Source of the DNA: Pinus tabuliformis
Lineage: Eukaryota > Streptophyta > Pinopsida > Pinales > Pinaceae
Direction: 5' to 3'
DNA: 64,000 nt
Assembly (NCBI GenBank): GCA_031772625.1
Contig: CM062816.1
Span: 1,671,964,066-1,672,028,065 of the forward strand
Part shown: positions 1 through 10,924 of the stretch, one piece after another
How the letters are laid out: every line of letters starts with the position of its first letter
Position numbering within the stretch: position 1 is the stretch's first letter
Translations under genes and position numbers: made by a program
Notes under the pieces: generated by a model
Databases searched by the model: none
What the model was told of the DNA's origin: nothing
The model's input: the letters and a program-made list of their open reading frames with translations, nothing else

Positions 1-794
1 CAAGAAAGAAAAAATTATGAGCCAACAAGAAATGATGACATGCTTAATATACATAACATTGACCTTCTAACAATGTGGCGTGCAAATGTTGATTGCCAAC
101 CAATGCTTTTCTCGCTAAGTTGTCTTGAAATATATTGATAAATATGCATCAAAAGAAGAAAAAAGTTTTGAAAGTTATCATCATATGTTAACTAGAATTT
201 CAAATTATATTGGCTCTTAGGATCATGCTTTATATGCATATAGAAGGTTTCTTGCAGAAATGATTGTTGACCATGACATTGGAGTAAAAGAAACGTGCCA
301 TATGTTGCTTAAGCTACCTCTTATTGTTTGTAGTCAGAAATTTGTTTCCTTAAATGTTGGAAGAAAGGTTTTTAGGAAAATCTCAAAGAATGGCTTGCAA
401 TGTTCATCTAAGAATACTTTTGTTCAACATTATCATAAGAGACCTTTTTTTCCTTGAACATCTATCTTTGATAGAAATAGCAAGATCTTGGACATTTGAT
501 AGCAAGCGTAAACAAGATCCATGGAAGACTAGAGATGTTCATGCTATTGTTCGGGTTTGGCCACAATTTTATTCTATTCCTGGTGAGGCTTCAGAGTAAT
601 TTGAAACCTTTTGCTAGACAAAATTACTCTTGTACAAGCCATTTCGTGACATTCCTACAGAAATTGGCCTTTCAGCTAAAATTGTTATTGAAAATTGTAG
701 GAATTTTTGATATCGAGCATGGCATGTTGATCAAAATCTATCAACTATAGACAATATTGAAGATGAAGAAGATGGTGATTTTTCTAACCAGGAA
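1..794 (+). pseudogene. Helitron Rep C-terminal part (tyrosine motif and linker)
   Basis: The conceptual translation begins with the stretch that precedes the Rep tyrosines (RNDDMLNIHN and then a WRANVD word). The paired-tyrosine motif K-Y-I-D-K-Y-A-S-K follows, with Tyr codons at 131-133 and 143-145. In Helitron Rep proteins these two tyrosines cut and join DNA strands. Further on, words such as DIGVKETCHMLLKLPL match the Rep-helicase linker, whose family form is close to RDIGAQE. The frame is lost just before the tyrosines and again around 430-470, so no intact protein can be read. The mirrored copy at about 31500-32289 has the same layout. The HUH part lies outside the window. Confidence 0.75.
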
Positions 795-2378
795 ATGAAT
801 CTTGAAGATGATTTTCAAGAATGGAAAATTTTCTCTTGCTTGGTTCCACCAAATGATGTGAATGTTTCTGAGCTTCACACCCTTGGTCCAAGGGACTTTG
901 ATATATCCTTTGACTGGGAAAGTACAACTATTTCTGATGATGTTGTAGAAGAAGCTATTACTTTTATAAGGAATGCAAAATCAAGGGGTGATATGATTGA
1001 CCTTTCAAACAAAGCAAATGCATATCCAGATTCTTTGTCGAGAAAACAACGACTTGCTTCTGAAATTGTTTTAAGGCACTTTGTTGAATATGAAATTCGT
1101 GAACATATTCTTATGATTGTTGAGGGAACTACAGGAACTGGGCAGTCATTCCTTATCCATTGTATTTTTGAAGCTCTTTCTAATTTTTCAAGTAATGGAA
1201 GAATCCCTTTGCTTATTTTTGCCACAAGAGGAATAGTTTCTTTTAATATACATGCAAAAACAATACGCTCAGATTTGAAAATTCCAATTAAAGATATGCA
1301 TGAACTACAGGGGAAGTCACTTGTAGTATTCTAAGAAGAAATGCGACATGTTAGGTATATATTGACTGATGAAATGAGTTTTCTAGGATCAAGGTTGTTT
1401 ATGCAAATAGATGCTCAATTACGAGAAGCATTTCCAGAGAAAAAAAATTGTCATTTTGGTGGAAAATACAGCATCCTTGTGGGTGAACTTGGCCAACTGC
1501 CTCCTGTGAGAGATAAGCTTGTGTATGCAGGTAATACAACAGGGAAAGTCTTGTGGAACAAATTCAACATTGTTGTCACTCTTCACACAACCTTTCGCCA
1601 ACAAGGGAATAATGAGAAACAATATTTTTTTCGTAGAGTCCTCAATAACATAAGAAATGTAGAACCTGTTCTTGAAGATTGGGAGTTTCTTATGTCATGG
1701 GCTAATATGAGGTTGCATCCTAGAGAAAGAGATTTTGTCTCCAATAAATTTCACATGTTTCCAACAAATAATTTGGTCTCCATCCATAATAGGAATATGT
1801 TAAAATCATCAAATTCTCCAATTGCACAATGTGTTGTTGAGCATTCAAGGCGTTCAGAAATCATTGGTGTTGATGATGATCAATTGGACCATGAAGTTTT
1901 GTTGTGTCATGGTCAGTGTATTATGTTGACATGTAATTTATGGGTTGAAGTTGGCTTGGCGAATGGTGCAATTGGTTATGTTAAGGATATATTTTATATG
2001 ACTACCTCTAAGCCACCTCAACTTCCAATGTTCACAACTGTTTTTTTATATGTTGGTGTTCCATTTGATGCAAGAAATCAAAACATTGTCCCTATCACAC
2101 CAGTGATAAGAGGAAATCGAAAACAAATTCCTTTGAAGATGGCATGGGCTCTTACAATCTGCAAGTCACGGGGATTGACTTTAGAATGAGCGTCAGTTGA
2201 CATCGAGAATAAAGAGCAACAAGACCTTACCTTCACAACCATATCAAGAGTGAAATCAATAGATGGCTTATGCATTGCACTGCCTTTCTCTTTTCAACGT
2301 TATGCCAAGATGAAAGATACCGCACATGTTACAATTAGGAAGAAAGAAGAGGAGAGATTGAAGTCAATATCGCTATGA
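795..2378 (+). pseudogene. Helitron PIF1-like helicase, copy A
   Basis: One reading frame of about 528 codons runs from the Met at 795 to a TGA at 2376-2378, interrupted by only two stops: TAA at 1332-1334 and TGA at 2187-2189. Copy D has CAA and CGA at these places, so both are C-to-T changes. Superfamily 1 helicase motifs appear in order: Walker A as GTTGTGQSF, with Gln where Lys should bind phosphate; Walker B as ILTDEMSF; GELGQLPPV; TTFRQQG; AWALTICKSRGLTLE; and TTISRVKSIDGL. The family role is 5'-3' unwinding of the displaced strand in rolling-circle transposition. The Lys-to-Gln change and the stops predict a dead enzyme. The same frame extends upstream of 795, consistent with one Rep-helicase polyprotein. 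Confidence 0.88.
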
Positions 2379-2920
2379 CATACAACTAATAACATTGTGA
2401 CCTTCTTTATTGTATGTTTTTTGAATTTCTTTTATCATCCTCTTAATTTACTTTTAATATAATAATCATTTTCATATATTTAGGAGATTAATAAATTCAT
2501 CATATTCATAGTAATATTTGAGAAAGTTGTTTACATCGTTTTTCATGTTGTTCAATTTACTTCTTTTTTTTAAGTGCTTATTGTTCTTTTCTTTGCAACA
2601 AACCATTCATACATAAACAACGAGTTATATGAACCAATCATTCAAAATCATTTTTATATCTAGTTCATATTGATATTAATATTGTGTATTCATATTACAT
2701 CATGAAATGCAAAAGTGGAGGTTTTGAATATTGGCCACGGTTTTATTCTATTTCCATGGTTTTTTCGATTGCATTGTGAAATGAGGCTTATATTTGTAGA
2801 ATTTTTTATATCATTTGGTTCATGTAACACTAGATTGTTTTTTTTTTAATTTAACATTAACATTAAGTTTTTTAACATAAATAAAAATGGGGTGTTATGT
2901 TTTATGTATATACATATGTG

Positions 2921-2981
<61 letters not shown>

Positions 2982-3036
2982 TGTGTGTGCATGTCTTTAT
3001 TTATTTTTCTTTTGTTTTTTTGTCTTTCAAATGTAG
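2379..3036. other. Non-coding Helitron tail with (GT)n tract
   Basis: AT-rich sequence with no supported gene between the helicase stop and the downstream exon. It is shared, inverted, with 29252-29908, and its first part with 48873-49229. It contains the word GAATATTGGCCA near 2727, at the position where copy C ends. Apparent small reading frames here come from the dinucleotide tract. Confidence 0.6.
2922..2989. repeat. (GT)n microsatellite
   Basis: About 34 GT units with one interruption (GTATGT), lying in the probable intron before the downstream exon. The mirror tract is (CA)n at about 29298-29370. Copy B has only about nine units at 14073-14090. The low-complexity Cys-Val and His-Thr peptides it encodes are not genes. 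Confidence 0.97.
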
Positions 3037-3311
3037 ATATGGACAATAATGATGTCATCTATTATTCTACAACATTGCGCAATATTGTTGGAGCTATAAG
3101 TTTTCTTTCCTATATTCGAAACAAGTTTGATAGAAAACATGGGTTCCATCCTACTTTTATTGATGATCATATTCGTGAGCTAGATGAAACAAAAACACAT
3201 GTAAAATACTTGTTAAATGTGCACTAGAGGGAGTCTAGGAGGAGAACAAGAAGGAATTAGTTAGAAAGCATTAAGTATCGTGATCATTATCCTGTTGATT
3301 TGAATTGGTGA
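3037..3311 (+). pseudogene. Orphan downstream exon, copy A (unrecognised protein)
   Basis: A short conserved coding block follows a good acceptor (TTTCAAATGTAG, AG at 3035-3036). It begins MDNNDVIYYSTTLRNIVGAI and reads about 90 codons to TGA 3309-3311. In copy A a TAG sits where copy D has GAG, so the last third is cut off. The tail is basic (RRRTRRNWLES). The same block follows the helicase in copies B and D but is absent from C, so it may be a captured host exon or a 3' accessory gene of this Helitron lineage. I do not recognise the family. Reading-frame conservation between copies is the only support for coding. Confidence 0.5.
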
Positions 3312-3739
3312 TGCTTTTGTCATCAGTATCGTTGTGGTTTAGAAGAGACCACTCCATAGATGACTTGTGATGGAGTGTTTCAAGCTCAATTTTGTAGTGG
3401 AATTATTGGATGTAAAGAAAACAAAATATATATGTTAAGACTCAATGTTCCTTATGTGGTTGCAATGTTGGTGAAATTGAATTTTTTTTCTCATTGTTGT
3501 TTTTATGTAGAAAATTGTATATCTATAGCCTTAAAATGTCCTATTATGTTCTTCTTCTTTAAATCATATGTGTGAAATTTAGATTTTTTTTTTTGCATTT
3601 ATGTTCCTTTGCTCCAATGGCGGTGTTACTATTTTATTTCTTTCTCTTTCATTTGTGATTGTTGTGGTCTTTTGTGTGGATCCCTTCACTTTGTTCACAT
3701 CTTTCATAAATGAAAATATTGTTTAAATTTATAATAATA

Positions 3740-6150
3740 TTGTTGGGGTTTCATGTTCTAGGTGTTTATATCAATATTCTTGAGATTTATACTATTAATA
3801 CATTCATGTATTGATATCAATGTATTTATGGCTTATAATATATTTATTGTTTATAATGTAGTGATATAAATGTGTTATTATTAATGTGATGATGATTTAT
3901 CATGTTTTAATTCTTTATGGTTTGCAATGTGGTTCTTATATTGGTTTTGATTTATGTTTTTTATTATTTTTTTTGTGTTATAGCATTATTTATGTTTATA
4001 ATATGGAGGCCATGGATTTAGGGCTTAGGTTTGGTTTACTATTTCCTTGGGTTTATAATATTAAATGATTAGGTTTATTTGTTATTTAAGTTTGTAATAT
4101 TAATAATTCTTTCAGTTTATCATTTATTCCATTTGGTTTATTAATCCCCAATATTAAGGTTTAAATAATAGTCATAAGTTTTAATATTAATCCCTTATGT
4201 TTACAATGTTTATCCCTTCAATTTATTAATGTGTTGCTTTCATAATATTAACAATCCCTAGGGTTTATTGAACCCTTAGGTTTATAATATTCATAGTCAC
4301 GTGGGTTGATCAATCTATTGGGTTTAAAATATTAATTCCTATGTTTTATTAATCCCTTCTGTTTTTAATATTGATCCCTTGCCATTTTTTATCCCTTGGG
4401 TTTGTTAATTCCTTAGGTTTATAATATCAAATTCTTGGGTTTCTTTCTTCTTCAAGTCTTTAATATTAATAATTCCTTTGGCTTATCATTTAATCCCTTG
4501 GTTTTATTAATCCCATGACCTTAAAAACTTAATTCCTAGGGTTTATTAATCGTTAAGGTTTTTAATATTAGCTCATTGGGTTTATTGATTCCTTGGGTAT
4601 ATTGACACCTTTCATTTATTAGTCATTTATTTTTATAATATTAATGCCCTAGGTTTGTAATATTAATAATCTCTTGGTTTTATAAAACCCCAATATGAAG
4701 TGTTAAATATTTGTCCAACTATTTATGATTATGTGAATATCACAATAGATTAATCTAATATGGAAATCAACCATGGTCAACCATGTCTATTTTAGGGTTT
4801 ATAATAGTCATGTTAGGGTTTATATGCGTTGGATTTATACTTTTTATCCCTTAGGTTTATTATTCCCTTGGGTTTATAATATCAATCCTTTCGGTTTATT
4901 GATTGAAGGGTTCATATTCCTAGGGTTTAATATTATTCAACAATTGTCAACAATAAACAACCATGTTCGACCATGACCAACCATTATCCAACATTAGTCA
5001 CTTGGGTTCATATTCCTATGGTTTATTATGATCTCAACCATGGTCAACCATGGTCCAACATGGAATTGTGTTGAGGATTGTCTCAATATGAAAAACAATG
5101 ATGGTCAGTCATGTTTATTTTAGTGTTTATAATACTTGTCTTAAAGTTTATATACATTGGGTTTATAATATTAGTCCCTTGGGTTTATTATTAGGTTGGG
5201 TTTATAATATAAATCATGGCCAAATTTATTAATCTCTTATGTTTGTAATATCCATTAGTTCCTCTTTTTGATCCCTTAGGTTTTTAATATTTATCCCTTA
5301 GGTTCACTAATTTGTTGGGTTTTTAATATTAAACGGTTGGGTTTATTAGTTCCTTTGGTTTATAGTATTAATAATCCATTTGGTTTTAAATCCCTGGAGT
5401 TTAAAATATTAATTCTTAGTGTTTATTAATTCAACCATGTTTATTTTAGTATTTTTAATATTTATCTTAGGATTTGTATAGATTGGGTTTATATTATTAG
5501 TCCCTTTTGTTTAATATTATTCCCTTAGGTTCATAATACCTTGGGATTTTAGTATTAATCCCTTGGGTTTATTTTTCCTTTGTGTTTATAATATCAATCG
5601 CTTGGGTTTATAATTCCCAAGTCAAACATGGTTTATTATGATCTTGACCATGGTCCAACATGGAATTGTGATAAGGATTGTCTCATTATGAAAATCAACA
5701 ATGGTCGATCATGTTTATTTTAATGTTTATAATATTTATCTTAGGGTTTATATACATTGGGTTTATAATATTAGTCCGTTGGGTTTAATATTATTCCCTT
5801 GGGTTCATAATCCCTTTATGTTTTAGTATTAATCCCTTGGTTTTATTATTCCTTTGGGTTTATTATTCCCTTAGGTTTATAATATCGATCATGGTCAACC
5901 ATTGTCAATCATAGCCAACCATGGTCAACCATGGTTGAATGTCACATTGTAACAAGGATTTTCTCACCATGAAAATTAACTATGTTTATTTTAGTCTTTC
6001 TAATATTTATATTAGGGTTTACCAATGTTGGGTTTATAATATTATTCCGTTGGGTTTAATATTATTTCCTTGGGTTCATAATCCCTTGGGGTTTTAGTAT
6101 TAATCCTTTGGGTTTATTATTAATATGGGTATATAATATCAATAATGGTC
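3740..6150. repeat. AT-rich degenerate minisatellite-like array (left arm)
   Basis: About 2.4 kb built of variants of a word close to CCCTTGGGTTTATAATATTA, repeated every 20-40 bases in irregular order. It is interspersed with groups of CAACCATGGTC words (for example about 4770-5060, 5630-5720 and 5880-5940). Larger sub-blocks of a few hundred bases recur (compare 5100-5230 with 5690-5800). Inverted copies lie at 11165-13330 and 26139-28549. No gene is supported; the few reading frames within it are chance. Confidence 0.85.
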
Positions 6151-6482
6151 TGTTATGAAACCATCTCATAAAAAGATAGAAAAGAAATATCAACGCCTTA
6201 GAAATAAGGCTCTTCGAGGGGGCAACCTCCTTTACATTACACAAATGAACAATTCTTGGATGATACAAATGGTAATACCGCCTTTCTATATATAGGAGTC
6301 TAAGGGGTCATAATGTAATCAGAGCTAACATAACAATAATAATGTAAGGGAACAACAATAACAATAATGGGCTTCTATGGAGAATAATAATAACAATATG
6401 GGGACTACATGAGCACAAAAAATAATAAGGGGGTTGAACTAATAACAATAATTGGTTACACTAGTAGTATAGGGACCTAGCA
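6151..6482 (-). repeat. 3' LTR of the gypsy chromovirus (left arm)
   Basis: On the minus strand it begins TGCTAGGTCCC directly after a purine-rich tract (AAGGAGAGGGGA) and ends TTTCATAACA, giving a 332-base LTR with TG...CA ends. A TATATATAG box lies in the second half. The matching LTR is at 25807-26138. No second LTR of the same element is present, so target-site duplications cannot be checked. Confidence 0.8.
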
Positions 6483-9110
6483 TTCCCCTCTCCTTCAAAA
6501 AGTGTTGTCCTCAACACTTGAGTATTTTTGGATGCTTCTGTATGAAATTCTCATCCTCCCATCTGGAATCTTCAGTGGGTAAGTTCTTCCACTTGATGAG
6601 ATACTCTGATATTAATCGATTTCGTAGTTGTCGGGTTCTTGTTTCCATGACTACTTCAGGTTCCAATATGATTTTTCCTTCCTAGTCAAGTTCTGGCAAT
6701 ATTGTTTGAATTGGAAGCTTGTCACTTATAAAATTCTTTAAGGATGAAACGTGGAAAACTGGGGGCACTCGAGAAGATGCAAGAAGGTCAAATTTGTATG
6801 CTATAGTACCAATCTTTTGTAGTGCCTTGTAAAGACCATAGTACTCTGGTGATAATTTATTATCCTTCTTAGCTTGCTTGAGGGACATTTGTTTGTATGG
6901 TTGTATTCGTAAAAATACCCAGTCGCCTATATCAAAACTTCTTTCATCGTGATGTTGCTTTTCTTGTTGTTTCATTCAATTATGTGCCAAAGTGAGGTTA
7001 TCCTTTAAGAGTTGGAGAACTTTTTGTTGTTGAGTGTCTACCTTAACACCTTCATGAGATACAATATGACCCAAGTAAACACCTCTTGTACTCCAAAGAA
7101 ACATTTGTAGGTTTTTGCATATAATTGTTTCTCATCCAATAGTTTGAGCACTCTATCAACATGTTGAACAAGATCCTTCCAAGACTTGTTGTAGATTAGT
7201 ATATCATCAAAAAATACTAACACAAATTTTCTAAAGAAGGGTTTGAAAATGGAATTCATCAAACCTTGGAATATAGAAGGTGCATTGGTAAGGCCAAAGG
7301 CATGACAAAAAATTCATAATGACCCTCACGAGTTCTAATTGTTTTTTTTGGAATGTCTTCAATCTTCATGCTGATTTGATGATATCCTGCATGAAGGTCC
7401 AACTTGTTGAAGAACATTTCTCCATGCAATTCATCCAATAATTCATCAATGAGAAGAATGGAAAATTTATCTTTAATAGTGAACTTGTTGAGCTCTCTAT
7501 AATCGAGACACCTGCTCCATGATCCATCCTTCTTGTGCACCAATACTACTGGAGCAGAGAAATAACTTTGACTAAGTTGAATTATGCCAACCTCTAACAT
7601 TTCTACAACCGTACGTTCAATTTCACTCTTTTGTGCAAAGGGATATTTGTAAGTCTGATGTTTGTAGGAACACTTCCTAGAAATTAATAGCATGATCATG
7701 ATCACAAATAGGTGAGAGGCCTTTAGGAGTCTCAGATATCTTGGAATAATTGTCCAAGACTTTTTGGAGATCTGGAGAAATAGAATATTTGGACATGGGA
7801 ACGTATAGGAACATAATTGTGCAATTACACCTCTTTGTTCTTTCTTTAGAAGCTTTGTCATTTCGTTAGAGATGATTATCTTTCCCGGTTTCCCTGTGAT
7901 ACCCCTTAATTCAACTTCCTTTCCTTTTGAAGAAAATTTCATGAAAAGTTCTTGAAAATTAAGAGCTATTTTACCCAAGGATTGTATTGATTGGACTCCT
8001 AGTACAACATCAGCACCACCCATTGGAATGGAAAACATTGGGCTATTCAATACATATTCTCCCATGGATAGCTTGATATTATGGCACTTTTTAGAGCAAT
8101 TTATGGTTCCTCCACTTGCAACCATCACTTGACACTCTGGTGCTAGATATAGGAAGAAATTCAATTCCTTGGCTATCTTACAATGAATAAAATTATGGGT
8201 ATTGCTCGAATCAATCAACACTATTACCTTTTTCTTCTTGAAATGTCCTTCTATATTGATAGTTTGAGGAGTGGTAATTCCGACCAATGCATTACAAGAT
8301 ATTTTTTGGATTATTTTTTGATGCTCGATGTGATCATTCACTTCTTGAACCTTTTTCTTCTTGATATGTCCTTCTATCTAGAGAGTTTGAGGAGTGGTAA
8401 TTCTTGCCAATGCTTTACAGAATGTGGTCATATTCATTTCTTCTTTCTCAGGGTTGGTTCCTGGTGTATATCGTCTTCTTCTAATGTTTCTTGATCCCTT
8501 TCTTCCTCCTCTTCACAATCAATGTAAAATAATTTCTTCTCAACACACTTATGACCTTTAATATGTTTGTTATCACAATTTTAACAAATCCCTTTTGCTA
8601 TTTTTTTCTTCCAATTGTTGTGGTGTCAACCTTGTAGGTGGTGGAAGGCTAGGAGAAACAACACTTCCATAATTTATAGTTGTGAGGGGTAGACATACTT
8701 GTTACCATAATTTTTCTTTCCAACCTAAATGCCTTCTTCAATGAATCAGGTTCCCAAAGACGAACCTCATGTTGAATGTTATCCTTTAAATTCCCTATGG
8801 AGACATCAATCCTCTGCTTCTCTGGAATATAATTTTCCCTTATATTCAATTTTTGAAAGTCCTCAATGTGCCCTGTCATTGACCACTTTTGTTTGAGATT
8901 TATCAATTGGCTAAAGAAGGTGTTGCTCTTTGTATCCTCATAATGTGCTATCATTTCCTCCATGAAAATTGACCACGTAACAAGTGTTTTATGAGAACAA
9001 AGTCCTTTATACCATAAAAAATTGATCTAGTTCTAAATATGAAGATGCAATACGTACCTTTTGTAACAGTTGCACCTCATGTAGATCAAAATATTGCTCC
9101 ATATGTAGTA
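6483..9110 (-). pseudogene. gypsy gag-pol remnant with chromodomain (left arm)
   Basis: Read from 9110 downward: capsid-like gag (8649-8963); a CCHC knuckle near 8544-8589 interrupted by a stop; retropepsin with IDSSNTHNFI in place of the usual D-S/T-G (8200-8280); and reverse transcriptase with KKDGSWSRCLDYRELN, FFNKLDLHAGYHQI and the catalytic VFFDDILIYN (7180-7660). The frame shifts by one near 7262. At about 7030 the sequence jumps from the end of RT into the integrase C-terminal region (GDWVFLRIQPYKQMSLKQ, 6682-6975). An in-frame stop follows, then a chromodomain with EYLIKWKNLP and SRWEDENF (about 6511-6613). Chromodomains are known to steer chromovirus integration to heterochromatin. 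The element cannot transpose by itself. Confidence 0.88.
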
Positions 9111-9451
9111 TCCAATTTCAGCATGGGAAGCAGCATGTGAAATTGTTTGGTTGCACAGAATTTTGCAGGACTTGAGCATTTCTCAAGCAGAAGCTACGTC
9201 ATTATTCATTGACAGCCAATCAGCCATTAAGTTTGCCAAGAACCCAGTTTTTCATTCAAAGACAAAGCATGTGGACACCAAATATCATCATATCAAATCT
9301 CTCATGGCCAAGGATGTCCTCAAGCCAATTTATGGTCCTTCAGAAGATTAGATCTCCAACATTTTCACAAAACCTCTTGGCAGAATAAAAATTACTAAGT
9401 GCAGGGATGAACTTGGTATCTATTGTAATGTATCTTTGGATCATGGGGGAA
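9111..9451 (+). pseudogene. Ty1/copia RNase H 3' fragment (left arm)
   Basis: The translation gives the C-terminal RNase H of a Ty1/copia polyprotein: AWEAACEIVWLHRIL, SLFIDSQSAIKFAKNP, SKTKHVDTKYHHIKSL, then SNIFTKPLGRIK. A TAG at 9349-9351 interrupts it. It ends in a purine tract (TCATGGGGGA) directly before an LTR. Everything 5' of RNase H is missing. The joint near 9110, head to head with gypsy gag, marks a truncation or recombination. The same joint is present in the right arm. Confidence 0.85.
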
Positions 9452-9853
9452 TGTTAGATGATCCAAAAATAAAATATTATCATAGGTTATAAAGTTAGAA
9501 TAAAATAATTATTAATTTAATATTTTAAATTAATAATTATTAATCTAGAATATTTAATTATTAAATGTAGACATTTAGAATTAGAATATTGTTGTAAAAA
9601 GATATGACTCTACAAATTTGTCATATCTTAGGCTCTAATTAGGAGAATTGTTAGTAAGTTTATTAAATAGCTTTAATTGTAAATGGACACTTGTTATTTT
9701 ATAAGTGATCCATAATTAGAGGTAGTTAGGACATTGGGAGTATAAATAGATCATTGCATGAGTGTTTTGTTGTTTGGGTGTAAACTCTTGTAAAATTCTA
9801 GATGCAATTTATTTTCTTATTAATAAAATTACGTGTCTGAGGACGCTTCTGCA
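9452..9853 (+). repeat. Ty1/copia 3' LTR (left arm)
   Basis: A 402-base LTR starting TGTTAGATGATCC right after the polypurine tract and ending CTTCTGCA. It has a TATA box (TATAAATAG at 9741-9749) and a poly(A)-signal-like AATAAA about 80 bases later. The right-arm copy is 22433-22835 in reverse. No partner 5' LTR is seen in the window. Confidence 0.82.
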
Positions 9854-10041
9854 TTAAATTATTTAATATCGTACTAAGAGAATTAATCACATTTTTAAAG
9901 TATTTCTATTATACATACATTCAAGCCCTATAATGATAAGAATGAAGATAAAGTAACACAGAGTTATGCATAAGTTACAAAATAAAATACAACTTACAAC
10001 TAGTAAACTTACCATACACGATGGTTTGCAATCAAACAATT
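9854..10041. other. Unassigned sequence up to the assembly gap
   Basis: AT-rich sequence with no gene. It matches 22246-22432 in reverse complement up to its last base, where the N run starts. This shows that the inverted arm is cut by the gap rather than by a visible biological border. Confidence 0.6.
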
Positions 10042-10141
10042 NNNNNNNNNNNNNNNNNNNNNNNNNNNNNNNNNNNNNNNNNNNNNNNNNNNNNNNNNNN
10101 NNNNNNNNNNNNNNNNNNNNNNNNNNNNNNNNNNNNNNNNN
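10042..10141. other. Assembly gap (100 N)
   Basis: Exactly 100 N, the conventional placeholder for a scaffold gap of unknown size. Sequence to its left belongs to the inverted arm (mirror at 22246 onward); sequence to its right does not continue it. Confidence 0.99.
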
Positions 10142-10737
10142 ATTTATTAATAAAGCATAACCTTAATATAAATTTAAAAATATTATTGCATTTGTTAAAT
10201 ATATTAACTAGCAAAACCACATTTACGCCATAGGCTTATATCAATCACATTGACAATAATTATGAGTATTTTTTAAACACAAACTATTTATGATTATTAA
10301 TAACTATATAAATAATAACAACCATATTTATACATACATATATATATATATAATATGATTATTATATTAATACTATAATAATAATATAAATTCATAATAA
10401 TATTAGTAATATTAATTAATAATAAGAATAACTCATAATAATATTAGATTATCTTTATATTATTATAATAATATAATTATTATTATATTATTATAATAAT
10501 AATATAATAGCTATTGTATTATTATTAATAATTGTTATTATTATAAGAATATATTATGATTATTATTATATTATTATAACAATAATATAAAATAATACTA
10601 ATAATAATCACAATTATATTGAATTATTATAATAATAAATAATATTAACTCATAATAACAACTATGATCCAATAATAATTAGAATTGTGATAAGGGAATT
10701 ATTATGTGTAATTTTTTAAAAGACCAACTATTTATGT
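10142..10737. repeat. AT-rich low-complexity block, ATT/TAA-rich
   Basis: Nearly pure A/T with many ATTATT and TAATAA runs (10300-10680) and no gene. The first 70 bases after the gap (AATAAAGCATAACCTTAATA onward) resemble about 61600-61670, indicating a dispersed repeat. Confidence 0.75.
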
Positions 10738-10911
10738 TGTGGTTCACGTACACCTTCGCTCAGTGGGTGGCGCTATGTCCACGGGAAAATCTAGGGCTGA
10801 CGCCCTCGGCCTATAACAAGACCTCACCCCAAGAGCTTTTGGGAATTCACCCTGTGACCTCCCAAATGGCGAGGCCCTGACTTGACCAATTGAGCTAACT
10901 CTTGGGGCTTA
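10738..10911 (-). mobile_element. tRNA-derived SINE-like element
   Basis: An island of moderate GC in AT-rich DNA. On the minus strand it begins CCCAAGAGTTAGCTCAATTGG, in which TAGCTCAATTGG (10886-10897) fits an RNA polymerase III A box. About 45 bases on, a decayed B-box-like GGGTGAATTCCC (10841-10852) follows. The body continues about 100 bases beyond a tRNA length, as expected for a SINE rather than a tRNA gene. No anticodon arm can be folded convincingly by eye. TAATTATTATTATTA follows on the plus-strand side of the A box. Confidence 0.6.
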
Positions 10912-10924
10912 ATTATTATTATTA

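Larger units (their letters stand above)
1..3739 (+). mobile_element. Helitron-derived block, copy A (cut by window edge)
   Basis: This is the 3' part of a rolling-circle transposon. It starts inside the Rep domain at the window edge, continues through a PIF1-like helicase (795-2378) and ends with an orphan downstream exon (3037-3311). It is a near-identical reverse complement of copy D at about 28550-32289, and more diverged relatives are copies B and C. Two in-frame stops in the helicase and a broken Rep frame make it a pseudo-element. No CTRR-type 3' end could be placed with confidence, so the right limit, set where the AT-rich array begins, is approximate. Confidence 0.8.
6151..9110 (-). 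mobile_element. Ty3/gypsy chromovirus remnant (left arm)
   Basis: An LTR retrotransposon on the minus strand with gag, protease, reverse transcriptase, integrase tail and chromodomain remnants, followed by a 3' LTR at 6151-6482. RNase H and the integrase core are missing, and no 5' LTR is present because the gag end abuts a Ty1/copia fragment near 9110. The copy at 23179-26138 is nearly identical in inverted orientation and shares both defects, so these damages predate the duplication. Confidence 0.88.

Noticed and set aside
875..1225. Minus-strand frame of 116 codons
   Set aside because: Antisense shadow of the helicase Walker A region.
2846..3227. Reading frames rich in Cys-Val or His-Thr repeats
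   Set aside because: They are translations of the (GT)n/(CA)n microsatellite. Only the part after the acceptor at 3035 is conserved.
3740..6150. Interstitial telomere array (TTTAGGG)
   Set aside because: Single TTAGGGTTTA words occur, but never as consecutive heptamers. The repeating word is longer and irregular.
3740..6150. Centromeric satellite
   Set aside because: There is no fixed monomer length near 150-180 bases and no homogeneous head-to-tail order.
8183..8494. Plus-strand frame of 103 codons (and 23804-24106 on minus)
   Set aside because: Antisense to the gypsy protease/gag region. The minus-strand protease motif explains the sequence.
10738..10911. A tRNA gene
   Set aside because: The A box is good, but the B box is decayed, no cloverleaf with an anticodon loop could be built, and the sequence extends well past tRNA length. 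A SINE-like element fits better.
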